Shown one piece after another: positions 26,077 through 33,367 of a stretch of 64,000 nt of DNA (the stretch's first letter is position 1; every line of letters begins with the position of its first letter). This DNA is from Paenibacillus tyrphae. Lineage in GTDB: Bacteria > Bacillota > Bacilli > Paenibacillales > NBRC-103111. Under the pieces are notes generated by a model that worked only from the letters and a program-made list of their open reading frames with translations, ran no database searches and was not told the origin of the DNA. Both the position numbers and the translations under genes were made by a program. The stretch is from positions 233,663 to 297,662 of the forward strand of contig NZ_BSDJ01000006.1 of assembly GCF_027925525.1 (NCBI RefSeq), read 5' to 3'.

Positions 26077-26177
26077 AAGTTCGGTGAATACGAGCGGAGT
26101 GAGCGGAATCGTTCTGGAGAAGCGTCAGCGTTCGCCTTTGTCCCCGGATTCTCCCCGCTAAATGATTCACCGGACTT
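26077..26177. repeat. Fold-back intergenic repeat, family copy 1
   Basis: Arms AAGTTCGGTGAAT (26077-26089) and ATTCACCGGACTT (26165-26177) pair with one G-U, enclosing a core GGAGAAGCGTCAGCG plus CGCCTTTGTC (about 26116-26141). A matching core, GGAGAAGCGATAGCG plus CGCCTTTGTC, is present on the minus strand within 63706-63735. It separates the Hsp70-like gene from component B and may shape the mRNA; there is no T-run. Confidence 0.65.
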
Positions 26178-26202
26178 GGTCCTCTACGAAAGGAGCGGAG
26201 AC

Positions 26203-28851
26203 ATGAGAACGTATAAGCTGCACTCGCCGAAGAACGGCGGCACGGAAGAGACGAGCAAGGTCAAGTACACGAGGGATGAGCTGTCGGAGATGACGACGCT
26301 GCAATTGCGGAGCATCTGCCATAAGGAAAAGCTGGTCGAAGGGCTCTCGGGACCGCTCGACCGCGAAGCGCTCATCCGCACGATTCTGAAATACCGCAGC
26401 GCGGAGCAAAGCTTGCTGATCCAGAGCTACGACGAGCACGGATGGGAGCGCGTGGAGGCGGCGATCGCTCGGTATTTGAATACGCCACTGCCGGATGACG
26501 GCAGCATTCAAATTCCGGCGAAGGTGACGCTGTACGACGGACTAAAGGTAGATAAACTCGACCAATACCGGGTCAAAGCTCCGGGCACCGTCACCGAATC
26601 GAACGTGCTGCTCGTCAACGATCATATGGAGCTGTGCGGCATTATGAATCTGGTCAAGGACGGGCCGGACCCGGGCATGTACTGCCTGACCGCTTCTAAT
26701 GAAATGTCGTTTCGCCGCACCTCGAACAAAAATTACAGCTTCCTGCTCTTCCGCAAGCAGGATTCGGAATATGTATACCAGACCTACACCCGTAGCAGGC
26801 CGCTGCCGCCCACGAATTTGCACTACTGGCGAATTCCGATTCCGGAGCTGGAAATCCGGGACTTGGAAGATACCGACGCGGTGCTGGCTATCGATTTCGG
26901 AACGTCCAACACAACGGCGGGCGCCTATTTGGACAGCAGCTACATTTCCAATCCCTCTCGCCATGATTTGTTGAACGGGACGCTTCGGCTGAATAGCATC
27001 AATCTGGTGAAATTCCCGGTGGCCGGCGGCAAACGGGAGGAGTGGATCGAGCTGCTGCCGACGATTGTCGCCGTAGCAGACTGCTCGGATACGCAGCAGG
27101 TGAACTATTATTTTGGCCATGAAGCCATGAAATTCATGAAGAAGAACGGATACACGGGCCATGCTACCGTCTTTCACGGCATCAAGCGCTGGGTTAACCG
27201 GTATAAGCTTCCCGAAGAAATCGTGGACGGGCAAGGGAATACGGCGGTCGTCCGCAGAAACGATATTTTGCGTGCCTATCTGCTTCACGTAATCGAAACG
27301 GCGGAGCATCAATTCAAGTGCCGCTTCCGCAAGTTGCACATTTCCAGCCCCGTGAAGCTGAAGACGCAGTTCGCCGAAATGTTCGCGGAGCTGCTGCCGG
27401 ATTACCGCATCGAATCGGACGACGCGCTGGACGAAGGGATGGCCGTGCTGTTCAATACGATTGCCGATCAGATCGAGAAAAATACGTTTGCGGACGGCGA
27501 GACCTATAACGCACTTGTCATCGACTGCGGCGGAGGAACGACAGATTTGTCTTCGTGCCGGTTTCGGATCGAGGACGGCCACATCTCCTACAAGCTGGAT
27601 ATTCATACGGCCTACGAGAATGGCGATACCAATTTTGGCGGCAACAACATTACATACCGGATTTTGCAGTTTATGAAAATCGTCTTTGCCGACTATTACA
27701 CCAAGGGCGGCAGCGTGCCGGATATCGACAGCTTGATCGGCATTCCTGGCCCCGACCTGTTCCGGCACGTGGACGAATTCGGCGTCGAATCGGTTTACGA
27801 ACGGTTTGAAGCGCGCTACCGCGAGGCGGAACATATCATTCCGACCCGGTTTAAGGATTACGAAAACCGGACGCGGGAAGAATACCTGCGAGTAAAAAGC
27901 AATTATTACTTTTTGTGGGAAATCGCCGACAGCATGAAGAAAGAATTTTTCCGCAAGACGGGCATTCTGCGCAACCGGTTCGATTCGCAGACCGGAGACC
28001 GGCAGGAGCAGGACCTGAAAATAACGGCGGTGGACCGCTGGTGCCTATCCGCCTACGAGAACGGCCGCATGAAAGATATCTACGAATTCCCCCGCGTCGT
28101 GTTCAATATTAACGAGATCAACCAGTTGATCAAAGCGGATATTTACGACATCGTGCGCAAGTTCCTGGAAGACTTTTACCAGGACGGGCGGCTGCAGGAA
28201 TATTCCATCATCAAGCTGACCGGCCAATCGTGCCGCATCGACAGCTTCCGTGAAGCGCTGAAGGAATTCGTCCCCGGACGCAGCATCGAATTCCGGCAAA
28301 AAACCGAGGAAAGCGACAGCGTTCCGGAGCTGAAGCTGGCCTGCCTGCGGGGGGCGATCCGTTATCTCAGCGCGAGGAAGGCGGGCACGATCGAGGCCTA
28401 TATTACGAATCACGCGCCGGTCGTCCCTTATACAGTCAGCGCCTTCACCCACAGCCGGCAGGAAAAGCTCTTGATCAGCAGCCAGGAAAGGCTGAATCAG
28501 GTGCAGGGGTCCATTTCCCGGCCGTTCGAGGTCAAGGAGGTGGAGCTCTTCTTGAAAGGAAGCGACGGTGCCGTGCGTCACAAGTATGCGTATGCCAACG
28601 AACCGGGAAGCTTCGAGCCGATCCGCTATGAGGACATCGCCGGACGGTACGGGGCTAAGATCCCGCAGGACGACACGGACTCCATCCAGAACGGCGAGGT
28701 CAAGTTTTTCGTGTTCGCGGAGGACAACGAGTGGGGCTTCCATGTGGTGCCGGTTGCGCGGGAGGACGAGCAGCTGTACTTGGGAAGCAAGCGTTTTTTT
28801 GCATTCGAAAACGATCTGTCGGAGCTTGATTTCTTTGACGGCTGGAAATAG
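26203..28851 (+). CDS. Divergent Hsp70-like ATPase with N-terminal extension
   Basis: 882 aa from the ATG at 26203 (AAAGGAG upstream). Residues about 15-65 look like a SAP/HeH helical motif ('LSEMTTLQLRSICHKEKLVE'), then about 150 residues of unknown type. An actin/Hsp70 ATPase begins near residue 225: phosphate-1 'AVLAIDFGTSNTTAGAYLD', phosphate-2 near 436 'ALVIDCGGGTTDLSSCRF', and a late adenosine-type 'IIKLTGQSCRIDSFREAL'. The usual DnaK substrate domain and EEVD-type tail are absent; the C-terminus is a beta-rich domain. It is likely partner of the J-protein at 19920. No ClpV gene is seen in the locus, so it may handle assembly or sheath recycling; this is inference. Confidence 0.8.
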   Translation: MRTYKLHSPKNGGTEETSKVKYTRDELSEMTTLQLRSICHKEKLVEGLSGPLDREALIRTILKYRSAEQSLLIQSYDEHGWERVEAAIARYLNTPLPDDGSIQIPAKVTLYDGLKVDKLDQYRVKAPGTVTESNVLLVNDHMELCGIMNLVKDGPDPGMYCLTASNEMSFRRTSNKNYSFLLFRKQDSEYVYQTYTRSRPLPPTNLHYWRIPIPELEIRDLEDTDAVLAIDFGTSNTTAGAYLDSSYISNPSRHDLLNGTLRLNSINLVKFPVAGGKREEWIELLPTIVAVADCSDTQQVNYYFGHEAMKFMKKNGYTGHATVFHGIKRWVNRYKLPEEIVDGQGNTAVVRRNDILRAYLLHVIETAEHQFKCRFRKLHISSPVKLKTQFAEMFAELLPDYRIESDDALDEGMAVLFNTIADQIEKNTFADGETYNALVIDCGGGTTDLSSCRFRIEDGHISYKLDIHTAYENGDTNFGGNNITYRILQFMKIVFADYYTKGGSVPDIDSLIGIPGPDLFRHVDEFGVESVYERFEARYREAEHIIPTRFKDYENRTREEYLRVKSNYYFLWEIADSMKKEFFRKTGILRNRFDSQTGDRQEQDLKITAVDRWCLSAYENGRMKDIYEFPRVVFNINEINQLIKADIYDIVRKFLEDFYQDGRLQEYSIIKLTGQSCRIDSFREALKEFVPGRSIEFRQKTEESDSVPELKLACLRGAIRYLSARKAGTIEAYITNHAPVVPYTVSAFTHSRQEKLLISSQERLNQVQGSISRPFEVKEVELFLKGSDGAVRHKYAYANEPGSFEPIRYEDIAGRYGAKIPQDDTDSIQNGEVKFFVFAEDNEWGFHVVPVAREDEQLYLGSKRFFAFENDLSELDFFDGWK

Positions 28852-28861
28852 GAGGTAGCGG

Positions 28862-29635
28862 ATGTTCTCCAATATATATCCGAATTTTCATAAAGGCCGG
28901 ATTCTGAAGCGGGAGATGCTGGAGAGCCTGAGGGATTATCCGAGGCAGCTCGCGAACCTGTATTTTCAGCCCTATTCGGACGGTATCGTGGCGGGGACCG
29001 ACGTTAGAGTGGAAGCGGAACAGCTTGTGGTCGGCTGCGGGATTGTCAAGCACGGCGGCCGGCTGTATACGCTGGAGGAGGAGCAGCAGGTGCCTTACTC
29101 TGCGACCGGCAAGGAGACCGTGCTCAAAATCCGCTTTCACGCAGCGGAGGAGCAAAGCGATTATACGGTGTACGACGCGGAGCTCGTCCTGGACGAGGAG
29201 GCCGCCGGCGGCAGCGAGCTGGAACTCGGACGGTTCAAGCTGAAGGAGGGCGCGAAGCTGCGGTCGGAGTACCAGAGCTTCGCGGACTTTGCCACCGAGT
29301 TCAATACGTGGAACATGATCCACGCCGCCTATGCGGGCGTCGGGCAGCGCAGCGTTCACCCCGCGTTGATGCGGTATTTTGCCGGCCAACTGCTCAGCCG
29401 GGGCAGCACGAACTCGTACGATATCGCTTTTGCGATGCAGTGCATGAGCCAGGAAGCCGTGGACCGCGAGCTGATCCTGCATTATATCGGGACCCGGCTT
29501 GGCATGGGCTATAAGCCGTACGACAACGGGCAAATTCACAAATATTTGGGACGTATATTGGATGACGTCCAAGGCGGAAACCGCAGAGGGCCGGATCTGA
29601 GGCCGGGCGGTCCGCGACGGATGATTGTGGAGTAG
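28862..29635 (+). CDS. Putative baseplate/TssK-like component C
   Basis: 257 aa, ten bases behind the Hsp70-like gene. The first 90 residues ('FHKGRILKREMLESLRDYPR', 'PYSDGIVAGTDVRVEAEQLV', 'VGCGIVKHGGRLYTLEEEQQ') resemble in pattern the N-terminal shell of TssK and phage receptor-binding proteins ('py.wGi..l.....l..g.g....G'). The middle is beta-rich, then a helical region ('YFAGQLLSRGSTNSYDIAFA'), with a basic tail 'RRGPDLRPGGPRRMIVE'. TssK is about 450 aa, so this would be a short form. No membrane segment. Confidence 0.45.
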   Translation: MFSNIYPNFHKGRILKREMLESLRDYPRQLANLYFQPYSDGIVAGTDVRVEAEQLVVGCGIVKHGGRLYTLEEEQQVPYSATGKETVLKIRFHAAEEQSDYTVYDAELVLDEEAAGGSELELGRFKLKEGAKLRSEYQSFADFATEFNTWNMIHAAYAGVGQRSVHPALMRYFAGQLLSRGSTNSYDIAFAMQCMSQEAVDRELILHYIGTRLGMGYKPYDNGQIHKYLGRILDDVQGGNRRGPDLRPGGPRRMIVE

Positions 29636-29693
29636 CAAGCGTAGTGGTAAGAGTACAACCAGAAATTCATACAGTGAGAGGAATTTGCGAATC

Positions 29694-30716
29694 ATGAATA
29701 AACGTTTAACGATTCTATCGCTTAGTGTGGCGGTCTGCGTATCCCTTAGCGGCTGCGGCTCCATCGGCAAAATCGCGGAGAAGGTAAAAGAACAAACCAC
29801 CCAAGCGAAGCAAGAATCGAATCAAGCGCAGGACACGGCAAAATATAATACGTATATCGCTTTAAGCAACTACTTGACCCAGAGGCTGGACAAGACGTTC
29901 GAAATGTATTTCCAAGAGTTTGGCGGGGAGGAAGAAATTCGCATCCGTAAAAACTTTACCGGCTTCAATACGATTCCGGTGCTGCAAGGGCATAAGGACG
30001 ATGTGGATAAAGCGCTGGCGTTCGCCTCGAAGGAGCCTTCTTATCAGGCTGCGGACGAATCGGTTAAGGCGTTGGCTCCCAAGCTGAAGGAGCTGATGGA
30101 AACGACGGGCGAGATGCAGACGTACTATCAGAACAAAGCATATGCCGAAGACGAGTTCGCCAAAGGCAAGGAGCTGCACAAGAAATTGCTTGTGCAGTTT
30201 AACGAAGTGTCGGATTTAGCCGACAAGTTTTTTGCCGATTTTGCCGTCATCACGGAGCAAAGGAAGAAAGAAGATTTGGAGGAGCTCAAGAAAAGCGATC
30301 AGTTGGTCCGCTACCATGCGATGAGCATCGTCAACCGGGCGCAAGATATCCAGAAGGCGTTTGATAAAGCCGGGGTGACCGACGACAATGTGCTGGATTT
30401 CGACGCGAACCAATACGCCGAGCTGTACAAGCTGCTGACGGAAGATATCGATAAGTTTACGGAGCTTTCGAAGGATAAGGAAAGGCTGAAAAAAGAAAAG
30501 GTGCAGATCGTTCCCGTATTTACCGACAGCATCCAGCGGGTGAAGACGTCTGCCACCGATCTGATGGAGATTTTGCGGACCAAGGATACGACGATCAGCA
30601 GCGATATGAAAGGGAAAGTGACGACAGGCGGAAAGAACATGCCGCTGAAAAACTTCGACAAGCGCGTTTCGGCTGTGGTCGATTCGTATAATACGATGAT
30701 CGGGTTGAGCCGGTGA
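29694..30716 (+). CDS. DUF3829 (YiiG-like) lipoprotein
   Basis: 340 aa from the ATG at 29694. Signal peptide with lipobox 'VAVCVSLSGCGS', then coiled-coil helices ('IAEKVKEQTTQAKQESNQAQ') and a DUF3829-type helical domain ('KYNTYIALSNYLTQRLDKTF', 'EMYFQEFGGEEEIRIRKNF'). It is exposed outside the membrane. Last gene of the run that starts at 17072, followed by a terminator, so it may be the outer face of the apparatus or a surface receptor. Function of the family is not known. Confidence 0.7.
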   Translation: MNKRLTILSLSVAVCVSLSGCGSIGKIAEKVKEQTTQAKQESNQAQDTAKYNTYIALSNYLTQRLDKTFEMYFQEFGGEEEIRIRKNFTGFNTIPVLQGHKDDVDKALAFASKEPSYQAADESVKALAPKLKELMETTGEMQTYYQNKAYAEDEFAKGKELHKKLLVQFNEVSDLADKFFADFAVITEQRKKEDLEELKKSDQLVRYHAMSIVNRAQDIQKAFDKAGVTDDNVLDFDANQYAELYKLLTEDIDKFTELSKDKERLKKEKVQIVPVFTDSIQRVKTSATDLMEILRTKDTTISSDMKGKVTTGGKNMPLKNFDKRVSAVVDSYNTMIGLSR

Positions 30717-30744
30717 TCGGAGTCACTGCAGTTCTACATAGGAC

Positions 30745-30780
30745 AAGCCCTTAACGATTAAGGGCTTTCCGTGATTTTTC
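30745..30780 (+). terminator. Probable terminator closing the structural gene run
   Basis: Stem AAGCCCTTAA/TTAAGGGCTT with a three-base loop (30745-30767), followed by TTTCCGTGATTTTTC. GC content falls beyond it. Confidence 0.7.
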
Positions 30781-30904
30781 AAACCATGAGCGGAAAAATT
30801 TGACTTGTTTACGGTCTGTATCCTCGCAGAAGGAGTCTCATGCTATCTTCGTTTCCGATGTTCTATAATAACCCCGCGAAAGCTTCAAGATAGGAGGGGG
30901 CGGA

Positions 30905-31534
30905 TTGAAGAGGTGCGGATTTGCGATCCTCCTTCTCACACTTATTCTTTCGGCGTGTAAAAGTCAGGATTTTGGCGAAAGTATACATGCAGACAACGCA
31001 TCTGTCGCAGTCCATAGGGACGGACCCCAGCATAAAGGTCCTGAAAAATCCGCTATCATCAATCACCATGTTATTTCAAACGAAAAGCTGGGCGTGCGCT
31101 TCGGATTTCCCTTGGATTGGTCGGACCGGGTTTATACACGTGATACAACCGATGGCATTGATTTCATGTATAAAGCTATGGAGCCAAACGTTGAAGATAC
31201 AATGCTTGCGAAGATTCTCGTGATGTCTCCCGTCCAATATGAAGTATATCAATATCACACGGGCTTTTATCGGGAATTGTCAAGAAGAGAGGGCATGGTG
31301 ATTGCTCGTTCACTTCAAACAGGGCTACCTTATGACGATAGTAACCCGATTTTTAAGAAAGATTTAGATCAATACTTTAAATACTATGATTCAGTAGACG
31401 GTTATCTGAACTTTATTGAACTAACTGACGAGTATGATCAACGATTCTATAAGAGCTTAAAAGCAAGCAGCGATTCGAAAGATAAAGAACTGCAAGACGA
31501 ATTTAACAAAATAATAAAAGAACGCGGTAAATGA
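30905..31534 (+). CDS. Small lipoprotein, possible immunity or accessory factor
   Basis: 209 aa starting with TTG at 30905 behind AGGAGGGGG. Signal peptide and lipobox 'LLLTLILSACKS'. The mature part has a PsbP-like opening 'GVRFGFPLDWSDRVYTRDTT', then 'YQYHTGFYRELSRREGMVIA' and a Lys/Asp-rich end. Similar 'F.l.iP..W' stretches occur in the lipoprotein at 43535. No exact family. Base composition is much more AT-rich than the genes before it. A -10 box TATAAT lies at 30864-30869. Possibly left from an effector cassette. Confidence 0.65.
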   Translation: MKRCGFAILLLTLILSACKSQDFGESIHADNASVAVHRDGPQHKGPEKSAIINHHVISNEKLGVRFGFPLDWSDRVYTRDTTDGIDFMYKAMEPNVEDTMLAKILVMSPVQYEVYQYHTGFYRELSRREGMVIARSLQTGLPYDDSNPIFKKDLDQYFKYYDSVDGYLNFIELTDEYDQRFYKSLKASSDSKDKELQDEFNKIIKERGK

Positions 31535-31800
31535 CCACAATCTCCGAAATAGCCACAGCAGAAAAATACTCGAACTTTGAAAACGGCCCCGCATTTTTCG
31601 ATGTAATGTGGAATTAATATTTATCAGTGAACATCGGTGCTTTTTGTATCTGCGAGATCTTACATGAACAGCAGCTTTTTCAAATAATGAGTCAAACCAA
31701 ACAGAATAAGGAATTGGGATCGTGCTAAAATGGAAGGAACATACATTCTATGTTGCGTTAAGAGGAACAAAACCAATCTTGAAGTGGAAAGGTACTTGAT

Positions 31801-32391
31801 ATGACCAGACAAGAGGCCTTGAAGCATTTTTGGGAAACCTACGTCAAGGACAAGCAGAAGGAGTACATCGAAAAAGCGGAGGAAGAATACCGTTCCCGCA
31901 AAGACGAGCTGGCGAAGGATTTTATTGAGTCTTTTCGCCGTATTTGTCTGAATATTAAAGAAATGCAGTCTGCGGGGAAAAAAGCAAAGATCGGGTATAT
32001 CAATTATTCCATGAGACGCACTTATCTAATGGAAAGAAAGCACGAGCATGTTGTTGAGGCGTTCGACAAGGATTGGTATTTCGATACATATCCGTGCCGA
32101 GGAACGTACGATTCGGAATGGGTCTTTAAATATTTGGACGCGCTGGAAGACGAACTGGAGCAGCTCGGAAAAAAGTACATGGGCAAAATTATCAAGCCCG
32201 ATATTGAACGAATCAAGCTAGAGGCAGCGGGGGCATTCAACCGATTGGTGGTCGATATGGCCAGCTATGCGATGCCCGGGGCAATCCGGCTGAAGGAGTA
32301 TCAGGACATGGCGTGCGAGCCGGGCTTGGAAGTCCGGGTGGGGGAACACAAAGGCATCAGCGAAGTCGTATACAGCGAAGAATCTGTATAG
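31801..32391 (+). CDS. Unknown soluble protein starting the spike operon
   Basis: 196 aa, GAAAGG before the ATG. Long charged helices at the N-terminus ('YVKDKQKEYIEKAEEEYRSR'), then 'DKDWYFDTYPCRGTYDSEWV' and a second helical part ('YLDALEDELEQLGKKYMGKI'). No signal peptide or membrane segment. I do not recognise the family. Its place just before the Imm11-like, PAAR-like and VgrG genes suggests an adaptor or chaperone that loads spike or effector. The 266 bp before it (31535-31800) are AT-rich and probably carry its promoter. Confidence 0.6.
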   Translation: MTRQEALKHFWETYVKDKQKEYIEKAEEEYRSRKDELAKDFIESFRRICLNIKEMQSAGKKAKIGYINYSMRRTYLMERKHEHVVEAFDKDWYFDTYPCRGTYDSEWVFKYLDALEDELEQLGKKYMGKIIKPDIERIKLEAAGAFNRLVVDMASYAMPGAIRLKEYQDMACEPGLEVRVGEHKGISEVVYSEESV

Positions 32392-32430
32392 GAGGAAAGC
32401 CTCTGTTGTTGAGGTCAGGTAAAGTTTACC

Positions 32431-32958
32431 ATGGAATATTATATCTTAGCTCAGGATGAACGTATAACCGAGTTCGAGGAACCGGCCGGGATCGCCAAAA
32501 GCGTGGACCAGCGTTTGCTGCGGGACGAAGATGGCCGCGCCGCACTGGAGCATATGATTTTACAGTTTTATACCCAAGGGAAAGGCGAATATATCGATTT
32601 CATCGAAAGGCCCGTTCCGCTTCTATCCGACTCCTTGAAGACGATTTTTGACCGGTATCAGCCTCATATTTATTACAAGCTTGTCGTTCTTGCGGATATC
32701 AAGCAAATGAAACAGACGCTCTATTGGATAGCAGTGCCGGATACGCTTGCGTGTCTGTCGGAGGAGAGCGAATGGCATAAGAATGGTTCGCTCAAAACGC
32801 CTGTTCTTGATCGGAGGAAAGTCGGACATTACAAAATATTCAAAATCTCCGATAGCATGGCAGATTTCATCGTAGTCGATCTGGATGTGGCGGAAAGCAT
32901 CCTCCGGTATAATCCGAAAGGAATCCGGTTGAAAACAATCGACATGAGGAGGTTTTAA
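32431..32958 (+). CDS. Imm11/DUF1629-like protein
   Basis: 175 aa, two bases before the PAAR-like gene. The beginning 'MEYYILAQDERI', the middle 'YQPHIYYKLVVLADIKQMKQ' and the end 'DSMADFIVVDLDVAESILRY' follow the imm11 (DUF1629) pattern: small cytoplasmic proteins common in polymorphic-toxin and injection loci. They are described as immunity proteins, yet one set beside a PAAR-like gene in a fixed position may instead be a loading factor. Which holds here is unknown. Confidence 0.6.
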   Translation: MEYYILAQDERITEFEEPAGIAKSVDQRLLRDEDGRAALEHMILQFYTQGKGEYIDFIERPVPLLSDSLKTIFDRYQPHIYYKLVVLADIKQMKQTLYWIAVPDTLACLSEESEWHKNGSLKTPVLDRRKVGHYKIFKISDSMADFIVVDLDVAESILRYNPKGIRLKTIDMRRF

Positions 32959-32960
32959 AT

Positions 32961-33335
32961 ATGAGTTCAAGTTATGTGGTGGAAGGCGCTTCCCTTAAAT
33001 GCAGCTATGGCAGCACGAATGCGAATTTTAAAACGCCGGCGGGACGAAAAATAGCGATCAGCGATCAGCTGCAGGGAAATGTGCAGGATTTCAAGCCTGA
33101 GATCAACATCCCTGCTTTTGGCTTGTGCAGCAGTCTGTCCAATCCCGAAGTCGCCTCCGCGACGGCCGCCAATCAAGGGCAGCTCAAAAAAATGCCGTGT
33201 AAACCGGTCATTACGATGCCTTGGCTGGATGGAAAAACGGATGTGCTGGTAGATCATTCCCCTGCGCTTTTGAACTGTTCTACCAATCTGTGCATGTGGT
33301 GCGGAAAAATTACAATTGTGAACGACGGCCAATAG
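32961..33335 (+). CDS. DUF4280 PAAR-like spike-tip protein
   Basis: 124 aa with GAGGAGGTT before the ATG. Strong DUF4280 features: 'YVVEGASLKCSYGSTNANFK', 'NIPAFGLCSSLSNPEVASAT', 'MPCKPVITMPWLDGKTDVLV', 'ALLNCSTNLCMWCGKITIVN'. Conserved cysteines (C14, C54, C77, C104, C109, C112) could hold a metal at the tip, as in PAAR. PAAR proteins cap the VgrG trimer and sharpen the spike. The VgrG-like gene follows directly. Confidence 0.85.
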   Translation: MSSSYVVEGASLKCSYGSTNANFKTPAGRKIAISDQLQGNVQDFKPEINIPAFGLCSSLSNPEVASATAANQGQLKKMPCKPVITMPWLDGKTDVLVDHSPALLNCSTNLCMWCGKITIVNDGQ

Positions 33336-33367
33336 GCTACTGAGGGGATTCGAGAGGGGGCATTCGC

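Noticed and set aside
17072..30716. Canonical type VI system with ClpV and TssJLM
   Set aside because: I looked for a Clp-type ATPase with two Walker A boxes and for TssM/L-like membrane proteins; none is encoded in the window.
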